DNA of 64,000 nucleotides from Naganishia liquefaciens (GCA_013423385.1 BLZA01000019.1:1116001-1180000); one strand, 5' to 3'; counted from the first letter of the stretch, positions 11,949-25,295 are shown. The notes: a model not told the origin generated them from the letters alone. Numbers and translations: made by a program.

Positions 11949-14900
11949 ATGCATTCGAGCACGAGGCATCTGAGAGAAGGCGCCTTCGACATGTCAACCG
12001 AAGGGACTTCGCAGTATCAAACTAGTGACCCTGGCGAGCGCATCAATGGTACAGAACCGTCTTTATCGCCTGATATCCAGCAATCCCAACGACAGGGACA
12101 AATCCGATATCCTGCCAAACAGGATGGTTCCCAAGACTTGGGTGATACAGTCTCGAGTCGGGATAGATCTCATCTCGCTTCATCGAATGGCTCAGGAGAG
12201 CTTGAAGGCGTATCCGGAGCCATGACGCAAAACGGTAAACCCTGGCAAAATCAACTTTGATGTTCATGATATCACTGATGAATTCTATGCTACACTCTTT
12301 CCTCCAGAGGCATCAGGCTCTGCAGCGCTCGAGGGAAGGCGAACAAAGCAAAACTCTGCGGTTAGGGATGCGAGAAGCGTCTCAACATCACATCTTAATG
12401 CAGACTTGAATACCACGGATCCTTCCCATTCTGCAACTGTCCTGCGGCCGACGGCAGATCCCTCTCCATCAACCATTCGGAATCCCATGGTGTCGTCAGG
12501 AAAGCCTCGTGTGGACATCCGTAATCGCTCGTCGTCTTATGGGGCGCCTTCTTCGTCGTTACTGCAGGGCGATGCCATGAACCCTCCGCAAAATCGTAAT
12601 GCATCTCATGTCGAAGGTTTCGGAGAAACCAAAGGTTCCCCGCGAAGCAATAACGAAGACGGATTCAAGGTGAGTCCATCTCTTTTCAAAGAACGATCCT
12701 AGGTGATTTTGATTCCCATCAACTGTCGTCAGAGTATGAGAACCAAAGCGAAAGGAATGCTCAGTAGAATGTTCTCAACTTCGAGGCAGAATCTTTCTGC
12801 TACTCCTGTAAGTCGAGATCGCGAATGATGGAGCTTGCGCTGACACTTCTATATCGCCCATGGCTTTGCTTCCAATGTTTCCCGCAAGCAATCGACCAGA
12901 ATAGGACGCGGACCGCTGCATACTGCCCAGCTTGTCCAGCCCCAAACAGACATGCAACCTTCCGCCCTAGAAAGGCCAGAGACTCGAAAGATGGTGTCAG
13001 CGGACACTTCCAAGACCCTCCACATTGCCAGCCAGACAGAACCAGCCCATATGATTGGGGTGTCGCCGCGCAACGCCCACTCGGACTTTACCGGAGCAGC
13101 ATCAACGTCACGAACGAAACGTCTGAGATCTGCTCCAACGAGTATACCTGGCAGAGGCTCTTCAATATCTCCTGCGACATCACCCATAACCTCTCAACAG
13201 ACAGATCCCCTGCACTCGTTGGCGAATGATTCCCCGTCCATTAAAGACGCCCGCATCAGCCGGGTATCGCGTCATATTCGCGAAGGAGCGCTATCCCAGG
13301 TGGATGCTCGCGGCGAAAGTCAAGATTATGTACAGCCACCCGTCCAAGCGGAGACCTCGCCTGATAGCTTCAATAAATGGAAGCAGACCATGGAGGGAAT
13401 GCTCGACGGCGACCGCTTGGAGGAAGACCTTCCTAGAGAACTGGGAATACCGTTGGCCAGCCTTTGCGCTCCTGTATCCCGGGCCGATGTTCCACCAGGC
13501 GAGAGTGCGATGCAAGAGCCTCCGCCGGCTGACGTCGGCATAGGGCAATCGTTCGAGTCCGAAGAAAACAGGATCTCCCTCGATGGCTCTGTATCTTCCA
13601 GGCAGTCTGCAACCGCATCCGCCAACAGCTCTCCGAAAGCATGCAGAATCGTATTCACCTCAGCATCACTTTCTCGCCTTCCTCCGCTATCCACGAGCAG
13701 GAAACCCAGTGCACAGGAACAGTCAAGGATCTCATTCGACGATCAGACCTATCCTCCGCAAAGCAGCACGATCTCTTCAAAGTCACAATCACAAGATAGA
13801 CTCAGCGGAACAGCACATAGCAATACGCGGGGATCGACGGAAATCAGGAGAGAAGCAAGTCCGTCATCTCTTCCGGAAGAGGCGACTGATCCTGCGCTGT
13901 ACGGGAAGACGCTGGCGACGGAGATATTCGATGCAAATGAGACGCATGTCTGCAGTACGGAGGTTGCCGCATATCTGGGTGGCCAGTAAGCTCTGGAGTC
14001 ATCGTCAACCGACGAGGTCATTTGGGGCTTATCGCGCTTTTGTCTGGAAACAGGAGACCGTCAGCCAAGTTCGCTCTTGACCAATATATGACGAATTTTG
14101 ACTTTGCAGCTTTGCGCGTCGATGATGCTTTCAGGTAAGCCGATCTTACCCAGTCTTTGATTTTCTGCTCAGATTATCCGATGCCCTTTCAGACTGCTCT
14201 GTGGCAAGCTGTACCTGAAGGCGGAAACCCAGGAAATCGATCGCATATTGGAGGCCTTCAGTAGAAGATACTTTGCGTGTAATCCTGAAACGATATTTGG
14301 GTCACCTGGTAAGCCCGACTAAGCTTCAGAAAATTGACAATCTAAGAAGCAATCTACATCACTAGACGTCATTCACACGGTCACAGGATCATTTCTGTTG
14401 TTGAACACCGATCTGCATATCGCTGATATCACGACGCACATGTCTCGATCGCAGTTCGTTAAACTCACGCTAGACACCATCGACGCGCATCCGCAATCCA
14501 TGTCGCCAATGTCCTCAACGTCCGCGCTGAATCCCTCAGCGGTCATTCCGCAACCTTCCTTCGCAGCGACCGCTGGGGATCCCGACGTAAAGAATCCTGG
14601 AAAGGGAAAGGTCGTTGAGGCAGCGCAACAATCTTCGGAGACCACTTACGGTGGCAAAGAGGCAGGTTCGAGAGCCTTCCCATCCGGGCTCAGTACCGCT
14701 ACGAAATCTCGTGTGACCAGCTCCGCGAGTATGGGGTCATTCAGGTCAGTCGGCGGGCGAGAACACGAATTGGAAGGAGTTCTTCGGGTAAGTCTCGGTC
14801 TCTTTCCCTTTTACTGCATCTGATGTATTTTCACAACAGGAGATATATTCGTCAGTCAAGAATGATCAAATATTGCTGCCAGCAGCGGCTTCAGATGTAT

Positions 14901-16298
14901 ACTCGCCTCTTCGGCGCGAAGATAGTAGGCAATCCGACAGGCGCAGATCCAGCTTCCGAGGAATCCCGGGCTTGTTCCAACCTGTCATTGAAGAAGAAGG
15001 CTCGCGCTTCACGACTACAAATGCGGTATGTTCAGAAGGAATCGAGTCTTCAAGGATTACGCTTGACTTGATATATTCTCTAGACGCCCCCTATGGGCTT
15101 CGTCTCTAATCTCGCTCAAACAGTCATAAAGGAGCAAGAAGAAGACAGAGCGAGCATGAAAAGCAATAACACAGCGGGCAGTCAAGACGAGCTGACAGAT
15201 GATCAACTCGCTCTTATGGGCCCTCCGTGGGCAAAAGAAGGCAACTTGACGAGAAAGCTCTACCTGAACGCAGAAGGGAGGCGTAGCAAAGACAAGAATT
15301 GGAAACCAGTCTTTGCTGTTCTGCAAAAGGGAGAGATCCACATGTTTGTATTTGGGTCCGGGTCGAGCTCGACCAGCCGCGATGTGGTCGGTGGCGGTAA
15401 TTGGATGGTGAGTAAATCCTGTGTGCTAAGGGAGTATAGCTCATGGGAGACTACGCGACCTAAGGCCAATGCCCGTGGGTTAGGCGAACTCAATCTATCA
15501 CATACCGTCGCGTCCGTTTTGCCGCCTCCGGGGTATAATGCTGCTCGGTCGTATTGCTTCAGAATCAGGTTTTCATCAGGCGAGATGAGCCTCTTTCAAT
15601 GCGGAACAGAAGACTTGGCCCATGAATGGGTCTCAACTTGCAATTATTGGGCCGCACGTCGCAGCCGACCGCCCCTCCCCGGTGGAGTCACAAATGCGGA
15701 ATACGGTTGGCGCAGTCTCGAATCGCCTCTCGAGGAAAGGGACGATACTCTCAGTGTCTTCAGCAACAGAAGCTCGAAAAGCAGGATTTCCTTCCAGAAC
15801 ACCCGGGGTAGACGAAACAATGGGTTTGGTCCGATCTCGGAATGGGAAGCTCCCCGACCAAGTCTTACACCAAGTACGCTTGACGAAGAGGGGCAGCTAG
15901 AGTCTTTGCAAAGGCACTTGGAACATCTGGTCAAAGAGCTGAAATCGCACCTGTCATTTGAGGAGTCTTTAAATCGGCTGGTGAGCCAGAAATCAGAAAA
16001 CATCTCGTACTGCCGTCCGGAAACTGACTTATGATCCTAGTACCCCCTTCGTTCCAATAGTCTGCTCAAAGCCAAGGACAATTGGAACAAACGGTTGGCG
16101 TATTTGGAGTCGGAGACGGACAAATACAAACTCTACGTATCGTCTCTCCGAGGTGCCATCGCTTTGCGTGTTCAGGCACAAGGCGAGAAACAACTAGATC
16201 GATCTCTGCAATTTGGCTCTGACTATGAAAGCCAGGACGAGGATGAATATCACGAATACAACGACAGCGAAGATGAATTGCGTTACGACGAAGGATGA
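11949..16298 (+). CDS. Sec7-PH ARF guanine-nucleotide exchange factor (EFA6/Yel1-like)
   Basis: Eleven exons: 11949-12234, 12308-12669, 12733-12807, 12889-13985, 14054-14134, 14193-14308, 14366-14787, 14840-15025, 15084-15407, 15465-15980 and 16041-16298; about 1240 residues. A long disordered N-terminus precedes a Sec7 domain (about 578-745) with YGKTLATEIFDANE, FRLLCGKLYLKAETQ and the hallmark LLLNTDLH near residue 683. A PH domain follows (about 925-1045; KLYLNAEGRRSKDKNWKPVFAVL), then a predicted coiled coil and an acidic tail. Sec7 domains exchange GDP for GTP on ARF GTPases; with a C-terminal PH domain they act at the plasma membrane. The N-terminus could instead start at a Met 14 codons later. 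The intron at 15408-15464 is 57 bases, stop-free and in frame, inside the PH domain. Confidence 0.88.
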
Positions 16299-16328
16299 AG
16301 CAAGCAGTTCAGGCCCTGCATAGTTGTA

Positions 16329-18408
16329 TCAGTTCTGGGTGACGTAGATAAAGTTGTATAGGTTGGTATACTGCAAATAGACGCTGATAAAGTCGAAGAA
16401 GCCTGCAAACAATCATCAGTCCGAAAGCCAGACAGCCTTGTACCCTGGTACCAATCAAGAAAGTCGCCAATATCGACCGATTCCTAAGAACCGATACGGC
16501 GCCAGCGGCAACCGCGGAATCTTGGTCTGGTAAGAACAAAACAGCGGAAACAAGAGCAACCCGCCTCCAAACATAGCCCGCATCGTATACTTGTGCCATA
16601 CACCGGGCACGTTTGCCGCGAGCGTTGAAGGCAGTAAGATGACAGCCAACGAGGTCGCAGCGAGGCAGAGTCCGATGATGAGTCCAGCTTATGAAACGAC
16701 TTATGCGCGTGCTCGAGTCGGATTCTGGCGTATGACCGACCGATGGGAGGCTGCATAGATTATAGCGCATTATGTACCGCAATCACTACAGCCTTGTAAT
16801 CTTCTAGAGAGCATTCTGCGTACTGCCTCGCTAAATTTGGAAAACCATTGTGGCTACCCGCTATCCTGGTATCGTTGAAAATCTTGTCTATTGCAGCTCG
16901 TCGCCGCTCTCGCGTCGATTCTTGCAATTGCTGTGGCGTAGCCGAACTCAAGAGGCTTACTACAAAGTAGGTCATGATGCAGGTGACCTTTTCTGCGTGA
17001 GCAGCGAGCGATACCCCTCGAGGCCGATTCTCCGAAAGCCGCGAAATTGAGAGCGACTCAAGGGCGTCTTGTAGGTTCAAGTTAGAGCTTATCGGTTTGT
17101 CGGAGCTGATCAGGCTTTCGAGAGCTTTCGCTAAGACAGTTTGGTAGTATTCGGGATCCGTCGCCGATCGTAACATCTCGAGGTAGCGCTCCATGCGGTC
17201 TTTGCCCTCGGTGATATCCAAGTCTACAAGCTCGCTAGTCGTTGCGCTGAGGAACGCTTCTCGGTCAATCGCGGGCGAAGGCGATCTGGTGTAGTTGTAG
17301 AGCTAAGGGGCAAGGTATGAGAAATGTAGGATTTCGTGGAACTCGCACGCACCAGTGATAACATGTTGCGGCCAATAGTGAACGGGTCGCTTTCGTGGGC
17401 CCCGCTCACAGAGTCAACAGCGCCTCGAACAACAAGCATAGGCCTCGCGATAGACCATCGAGGACCGCCGTCACCATGCCCGGGCAGCTGTCTCAAGAAA
17501 GCATCGTCATCAAGGCCTGAAGAGTCAAAGATTAGCCCACAGTCATACGACGCTGAGCGAGTCATACCTTCGGAATTACGCTGCACGCGTGTCCAGAGAT
17601 CCACAAGCCAACCCAGCAACGGCCACGCATCCGTCTTGATAGCTTCCTCCTCATCCTCGTCCTCGATCTCGGTCAACGAACTCGAAGTGGAACGCCGCGC
17701 CCGCTGTATGCAGCTTCCTCCTTCACGCTCCGGTATCTTCTCCTCTTTGACTCGGATTAGTCGTCCCGTGGAATCTCGCTTCGCTCCTCGGCGATTAATT
17801 GCAAGAGGATCAGGATCGTCACTGTCCTCATCGATCTCGTCAGACAGTTGATCTTGCTTCTGTGGCTGATTGCCCCGACTACGATTCTCGATCACCAAAT
17901 CCCAGATTCCTCCTTTGGCGCCTTTTATCAAACGATTGGCGGCCCTGTAAACCGGATATTCGCGAACGTCGTAGTCGGTGCATCTTTCCGAGGAGCCTCG
18001 CTCACTGGTAGGGATGCATCCCAAGATAGATGCCGGCTGGTTGACGAGTCGACTGAGATCGAAAAGAGTCTGGTTCGCGAGCTCAACTTCATGATCCTTG
18101 ATGGCTGGCCTGCCGTGAATCATGATCCGTTTTCGCAGAGAGGCAAATATGAGGATATGCATGTGCATGCTGACATACGAACATTTTAGTCGATAATCTC
18201 TAGGAGCTGTGATGTCGAACTCACTCTATCGGACGATATCCCTTGTCCAGATGATTGTGTATAGACTGGATCCCTTCAGCGACTGTCAGGAAATTGACGG
18301 TCAGTCTAGACTATCGCGAGCATTTCATCGCAGCTCACCTTTTCCGCTATCAAAGTATACATTCGCATGGACCTGCGCATCATAGTAATAGATCTTGTCC
18401 GTGCTCAT
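16329..18408 (-). CDS. Unrecognised protein, probably membrane-anchored at its C-terminus
   Basis: Five exons join cleanly in phase: 18408-18339, 18282-18225, 18169-17568, 17516-17353 and 17302 to at least 16760. They start MSTDKIYYYDAQVHANVYF and include an acidic Ser-rich centre (SSSLTEIEDEDEEE) and the motif YEMLRS-like RYLEMLRSATDPEYYQ. Read straight on, the last exon stops at 16760. Downstream, in other frames, lie hydrophobic stretches (GLCLAATSLAVILLPS, then FFDFISVYLQYTNLYN ending at 16329) that look like membrane segments of the same gene behind introns I could not place with consistent phase. The gene ends tail to tail with the Sec7 gene, about 30 bases away. I do not recognise the family. 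Confidence 0.5.
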
Positions 18409-18891
18409 CCCTGCTCGTCATGGATATATCGATATTGGCGAGTTGTCTGTTTGCAAAGGGACGTGTTGCTCTTCCAATGTCGGGCGCTATTGGAACGAGT
18501 TGTCAATTTTACTGCGCCTTGCTCTTGACTGCAATGACGAGCATAGTCCCATAGAAGCGAGAGGTAGACGAATACGAGCAGCCAACATGAATAGACCAGA
18601 AAACGAAGACGATGAATGAAGCAGGTAATGAAGTTGACTGACTTCGTAATTCTGCATCCGCAACGCGCTCGATCGTAATTGCGACGCGTCTGTCCCTCTA
18701 CAGAGACATCTTGTGCACCCCAGCTTATGCACCTTCTCCTTCGTCAAACGCCTCAGGATGACAACGGCAATGGATAATTGGTGCAACGTCCTGCTATCTC
18801 GCAGAAATCGATTTCAGAAACGTCCGATCAATGTACCATACTCTCTTGCAGCCCGTTGAGCTCGTAAGCAATTCGCACACAATATCCGAAC
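18409..18891. other. Divergent promoter region
   Basis: About 480 bases between divergent starts at 18408 and 18892. No further gene seen. Confidence 0.5.
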
Positions 18892-21664
18892 ATGAATAGC
18901 GACTCCGATGACGAATTCGGCGATGGCAATTCCCTCGAGTATAACGAGGCGTTCGAGGCGCAGATGCGGATCTTAGAGGGTCAAGTACCGATAATTCCAG
19001 GACACCCTTTTGCACCGGATCATCCCGAGTCAACCGACATTAGAGTACCCCCTGTAAGAAGAAAGCTGGACCACCTCGAAATCTCCTTGGAAGACGATGT
19101 CGCAGATGACGAAGCGGTCGACGTTTTAATCGGCGATAATGATCAAGCACTACTAGATGTGTTGAGTATCCCCGCTTCTCAGACATCAAAGTATGAAGAG
19201 GATCTGGTACAGCAAGTCTCGAGCCTCATGCCCGCTGGCGCAGAGCAAGTGACGCCGTTGCCTCACGACGAATGTGCTTCTGTCGGAGATTCCGGTTGCG
19301 CTCCTTTTGACGGAATTTTAGCAGAAGATGAGACTAAACAAGTCACAAGAAGAAAAAAGAGCCTGTTCGAGAAATTCCGAAAAAGAGGTTTCTTTAGCGT
19401 CACAGATCTGGTTTCGCCTTCATGGTGTGAAGTGCAGGTATGACTCGTAATGGAACCTTCCTGATCAATCCCTTATTGACTCTCATCTGCAACAGTTTGA
19501 CTAGTAAGGTCGTGTTCAAAGGCGCTGAGTGAAGGCTAAATCTTGGAACCGCAGCCGTTTGCGATCCAAGTCATACCTTCCCGTTGCTGCTCGTCCAGAC
19601 ACCATTACCACCTCTACCGGTACTGTCATAGCGGTGAACAAGGACATCGCGGGAACTGGAGAAAAGATCATGCGTAAAGGCGAGCAAGTGCACAAGAAGC
19701 TCGAGCGCGAGATACATCCTGTCGAAATACAGGTCAAGACGGAGAGCCGAGAAGATGTATGGGGCTTGAGGTGAGTCCCAAGCTCCCTTTGCTTGATCTC
19801 TGCTGATTGGTATGATATTCAGATTGCTCAATATGTTCGCAAGCTTAGAAGCACTAATGACTCTGGGCAAATGTCGGGAACTACCCGTGGTGGGATTCGT
19901 AAGAGGCTATATGATAGTTGGAGTTATTGTAAGAGTGAACGGGATTCACGTAGGAACAGATGTTGAATTTGGCACCTATGGTCTTGCAGGATGAGATTAC
20001 GCGACAACCTCTCATCTCTTATACCAAGAAGAAATCGGCGCCTGAAGCTCCGAAACATCAGCCCCCGAAAAAGACATCAAGCAAGCAAGCGAAAATTCCA
20101 ACTCATAAGGACGCCAAAGCGGCAGATCAGCCTAAATCGTCTCCTCAGAAGACACTATTTGCTTTTTATCGCCCTTTGCGCTCCACGCCGAAACCGCCTC
20201 CACCAGTATCGCATGAGCGCACACATGTGCTTTACGTTTCCGACTCCAAGACTCGGGCCGGAGGTACCATGCCAAAGGAAGAAAACAGCGTTAGCGGCAA
20301 GATGCAGCTCATGCTGTATAAGGAGATGCTCGATGGTATGATTGTCGAGGGTTTGCGCCAGCACGCTATCGAGGAGAAGGAGAAGCTGCCCAAATCGACA
20401 GAAAGCGACGATGATATACAGGTCGTGGATATGCCAACGGATGACGACATTGTCGTTGTCGAACCAGACCCAAAGGTCGCGATTGAACACCGAGATATAC
20501 AAGTTCTGGTTCCGCAATTCTCACCAGAACAATCACCTTCCACTACCCATGCTCAAATAGTTACCGCACTAGATCGATTCACGTGGCAGGACTTGTTTGA
20601 GCATTTGTCCCTCAATGCCAATGAGCCGTTCACGAAATCTTTCTTGGAACAATCGCACCTCTTGGTACAAGGAAACAACATGCCTGCATCGGTTGCAACT
20701 GCTTGCACATTGCAGGATATGACGAGCTGCTGGGCGGAATACGTCGCTAAACTTGGACTTGGGACTATTGGTCCTTCGCTGGACACAGCCGAAATGGAGG
20801 GAGCATTGCAGAAGGAGACGGGAGGAAGAAAAGTCGGCCGATCGGAAAAGCTGCTTACTCTAGTTTACCGCCATGTTGGTAGGTCAAAAAAGAAGACACG
20901 AGGTGACCGTTCGCAAGATACTCGATCGGGTCCGAAATCGAAACGCGACAAACGCCGGAAGCGCGAGAGGACGGCCAGCGAGGATGCGATGAATAGTGAT
21001 TCAACTGGGATTGGTACGATTGACCAGCCAGAGGCTGAGCCCAAACGTCACGTTGAAGACGAAAACGACCGTCTACTGCAGCTTGCGATAGCAGATTCGC
21101 TAGCAACAACGGCCTGCCACCAGGAGGATGCAGCCGAAAATCAGAAGTTTCAATCAAATGAAGTCACAATAGAGATGGACGATGAGCCCTTGCCGCCGAG
21201 CCTTGTCCCGCCTGAAGTCTTTGCAGCACATCAGCATTCCGCAGCACCCGAGTCCCAAGGTGATTTCAAGAGCAACGGGCTCGAAGCCCAGTCTCAACCT
21301 TTGGCCTTTAGCCAGTTAGCCGCAAAGCCTGCTGAGGAGGTCGACGGAGCAATCATCGGATCCCATCGATTTGCATATTCACCTGCGCTGTTATCAGATC
21401 ATATCGAAAGGATACTGGAGTTTTGGACGGGAAGCAGGGAACCTGTTGGTGTCAGTGTTGAGAATACGACACGGTGCGGGTGGTGCGAGTTTGAAGAGGG
21501 ATGTGAATGGCGGTGAGATATTCGAGACCCTAGATCATTCGTATTTGCTGATTTCTGCTTGCAGAGCCGCCAAAGCTGTAGAAGCCGCCAATAGGAATGA
21601 GGGTTTGCAGAACAGCCGCAGGCAAGCGACGAGACCTTGCAATCGTAGTATCGAGATGACATGA
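18892..21664 (+). CDS. EXO5: Exonuclease V (Dem1/Exo5 family)
   Basis: Six exons: 18892-19437, 19496-19503, 19555-19770, 19823-19928, 19990-21512 and 21565-21664; about 832 residues, longer than the usual 500-600. Single-strand DNA exonuclease of the PD-(D/E)XK fold with an Fe-S cluster, known in fungi for mitochondrial DNA maintenance. Evidence: LVSPSWCEVQFDYRLR near residue 180 with the first cluster Cys, GEQVHKKLEREIHP, the nuclease motif SDSKTR near residue 377, VSGKMQLMLYKEMLDGM, and the three C-terminal cluster cysteines in CGWCEFEEGCEWR near residues 788-797. The extra length is a low-complexity Lys/Ser-rich insert after the third conserved block and another before the C-terminal cysteines. 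Exon 2 is only eight bases (TTTGACTA) but is needed to rebuild the conserved FDYxLR. Confidence 0.9.
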
Positions 21665-22100
21665 CCAGAAGCACAACGTCATAAGGAGGCTGAAGCCATT
21701 AAGAAGCATTTGCCTGATCGTGATTGCGCAGTACCAGGCGTGATGGCCAAGTCCGGATTTCGGGCTCACCTGCGAGTCCGAGAATCTCGACAACGTGCCT
21801 TCATGCGCAATCTCTGTGTCTGGAAGCATTCGACTCGATTTCAAGTGATAGTAGAAGGACAATAGAAATGTTGGCTGACTTTCTATGTCCCTTTACCCCT
21901 ATCCACAAGCGTGTGATCGCCCTTGGTGTCGAGGGTCGATCGCTTCGCCATCAGTCAAATCTCTCGTTATTTCCCTATCACTTCTCAGCGATATCTGCAA
22001 TTACCACATATCTCTTGATTCACCAGAGTCATCACCGAGTATCGATTACAGCGTCACCAAGTTCATACGGTACCTCAACAGGTTCAAAAGGCAGAGCGAG
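21665..22100. other. Intergenic
   Basis: Spacer between EXO5 and the RING-RRM gene, same strand. Nothing recognised. Confidence 0.5.
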
Positions 22101-25100
22101 ATGAACGACAGCGATAGGAAATCTGAGCAAGGGATGGGTCGTGATGATTTACACTTGTCTGCCCGAAGTCGTCGCAGAAGAACAGAGAGCTCGACAACCC
22201 CTCGAGCTGCGTTACCGTTTTCTCCGAAGAGGCGCGAGAGTCACGCGGATAACATTCAAACAGAAGTCGCATCACATCAATCGTCGGCTGCGTGAGTCCT
22301 TTCATGTCTTGTAGAGTATTTTGCGCTCACGAGCACTTATCGCATTTGATACCTTCAACAGTCCTCGCCAGACCACATCAGACGAATCCTCTTTTAACTT
22401 CGCATCAGAATCGTCAGAATTTTCTCGCTTGACGTCTCAAGCCCATGGAGCATCTTCCAATCAAAGTCCAGCGGCAACTCAAGGATCATCTGTCTCTGAT
22501 GAAGGCTTTCAATCCATGTCCAGCTCGCACAGCTCTTCTCGATCATTCACCACAGTGACGGACAGCATGTCAGACTTGATTATCACTACAGGTTACGAAA
22601 CGATGCATCCAGAATCAATCGCTTTAAGATCAACGACGAATGCTCAGATCAGGGATTCGTCTATATCTAGAATCACTTCTCAAGGCGATGATGCAGACGT
22701 CTCTAGATATTCGGGACTATCAGCGGTCTCGAAGAGGCAATCCACAGCTGGGAGTCTCTGTCAACTAGCGGCTACATCATCGTCTATCGTTTCCGCAGCC
22801 AATCAGTCTCCTTCCGAGGCAGGAGAGTCGCTCATGACTGTGGCTGCTCTAGCGATCAACGTTGCAGACAAGAGGACTCCTTTGGAACCAGCGTCTACGC
22901 GCGTCTTTAACGTAGTATTACCAACTTCTTCCCCGCGTATCCTGTCACCGTTGTCTCCTGTCTTCATCCCCAAGAATTTTCCGTCAACGCACTTTGGTAT
23001 TCACAACACGAAAGGCGAGAATGACGGCGAGGGAAGAAACGAGAAAGACAATGATCAAGACGTTAGCCGGTCCGGACAACTTGGTACACCTCAACGCTCG
23101 AACGACAACTGGGCTAGAATCGCCTCAGCCGCAGAGGACCCTATTATTTTTGCAGATGACGGGTATGACGGGGATGTTGACTTGAAAGGTATGTAGATAC
23201 TCAGCCAAAAGAGGGTCATCTTTGACGGCCTTGTGATGTGTGACTCAGTGCGAGTTCCGGACATCGTTCCCTCCAGCTCGAGCGGTCTCGACCTCAAGAT
23301 TTCCAGTAACTCAGCTCCCGTACTCGAGGATGAACTGCCACTGTCGACGCCCGAAGACTGTCAAACTAGCTATTCTCCTCCTAGTCCAGCCAATACTCCC
23401 CTCTTTGACACTCCCCGAGAACAGTGCGCAACAGGGAGAAAACTCTCTCCGATGTTTGGACTGCGGGTACCTGCGTTCCGAAGCTCAGACCGTCCATTGG
23501 AGCGTTGGGACGATCTGACGGCACGAGGTGATTGTTCGCATGAGCTGGAACCGCCAAAAGAAGCTGGTCATAAGAGCGACGATGTCCTCGCGACTCCCCG
23601 TAAACCAGAATGGTACGACCACAAGAAGAATAAGCTCTCGAACTCGGAAACACCGCCTTTCGTGGTTCCTAAATCGTTAGCGAACGATTCACCATCGAGT
23701 GAAGACTCGATTCAAGCACGAGCGAAGGAGATGGGCACTTGCGATACTTGCCAAGCAGTTGATCAGCTCCAGACCCGCACCAAAATGGCGCCTTGTGGTG
23801 TAAGTGTGGGTGCCTCGGGCTGGAACGTTTTAGTAACGAATTGCATAACAAGCATCTTGCTTGTTTCACTTGCCTGACAGCCAGTATCAACATCATCGGC
23901 ACCAATGGGACAAAAGCTCGCTGTACATGCTGTCACAAAGTCGTCTTGGATTTTGCTCCCGGACACAAGGCGACTCAGCTTGCTTCGCAGGATGATAAAC
24001 AAGCGGATGATTTCTCACAGCTAGCAGATCGTCCGCCCTATTCTCGCAGGGTCGTGACTTTGCCCAGCATCTCGGAGGCGGATATTTGCGAACCTGTCGT
24101 CTTGCGTATCGACAATATCGCATGGGATGCGACGCCTGACATGCTGGAACAATTTCTGCCTACTGGTGTGCTTGCAGAAACGATTCAACCGGTTCATGTG
24201 TTGCTTTCACGTTGGGACGGGCGGTCGAAGGATTATCTCGTGAGTTCATCCTGTCATCAACTTACTACAAACCGGCGGAACCAAATGCCATGTTCAGTAC
24301 ATTGAGGTCAAAAACGCGAGGGCTGCTCGTCGAGTACTTCAACAGAAACAAAATGCCGTTCTCGGCTCCGGTACTCGCGCTAGGCCGGTCACCATCACGC
24401 TCGCAACGGAGGAGGAGTTGGTGGAAGAGGCAAGTACAATCTTCCTCAAGAAAGCATCAGCCGGCTCATGGCTGTTCGTCTTTGCAGCTACGACCTGAAT
24501 CGCGAGAAGAGGTCATGCATCTGCTTGAACTTTGTCACACAGCTCTGGCACGCAACATTGGACACGATGACTTTGTTTCCCGGCATGGAGAATTACCAGG
24601 AAGTCTCTCGAATGCAAGCCCTGGCATCACCTCGTCGGACTTCTACCGGTCTTACCGTCAAAGCTCCCCCCTGAAGAGCGGAATCTACCTAAAGTCACGC
24701 TATGCGCCTTTTTGGTGTGTCTTGAGCCTGGTCAGCAAGCTATCCGCCGGTCAGGAGGTCTATTGGGATATGTTTCGTGCGTAAATATAAGGCGGAAGCA
24801 AAGCCGAGTTGGAAGTCTAACTACAGTATATTTCGTCGATTTCTGTCAGATGTGGTCGCCGGGGCTATTTCGATCCTCGCTAAACAACTCATCAACACGC
24901 CCTCCTTCGCAGACATTGTTTCCAAGACGATCGCTGGATCCGACACCAGACAGCCGTGTAGTCAAGTACTAAGAGATGCGACGAACACACCGCTCCTTCA
25001 TGCCGCTGGCTCGGAGGGCAGCTTGTCCTCGGAGGGAGATCCCAAAGCAGCGGAGTTAAATGCCAGGATCCGAAAGAAGCTTGAGGAGGAGCGTGCGCGA

Positions 25101-25295
25101 GGTCACAAAGCTCAACAAGCTGTACAGAATGCTCACGCTCGACAACACAAGTCCGTCGCCGTAATTGATGCAGGTGGAGAAGCAGCACAAAAGCGCAGGG
25201 ACTGGAGTCAATCCGACGCAAAGATGTTGCAACGGTTTCTCGCCATTTTCGAAAGCACATTCAACGTAGAAGTCAAGCTTCAACGCTGGATCTAG
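22101..25295 (+). CDS. RING-finger plus RRM protein
   Basis: Seven exons: 22101-22291, 22362-23188, 23249-23799, 23853-24239, 24298-24429, 24488-24780 and 24827-25295; about 949 residues. The first 500 or so residues are Ser/Thr-rich and disordered. A C3HC4-type zinc site follows: CDTC, then PCGHLACFTC rebuilt across the intron at 23800-23852, then CTCC (about 510-565). An RRM comes next (about 600-680) with VVLRIDNIAWDATPDMLEQF and DYLYIEVKNARAARRVL. A further conserved block, YAPFWCVLSLVSKL, and a charged C-terminal helix rich in KKLEEERARGHK end the protein. This points to an RNA-binding protein with possible ubiquitin-ligase activity; the target is unknown. Intron 5 (24430-24487) begins GCAAGT, a GC-AG intron. 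Confidence 0.8.
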
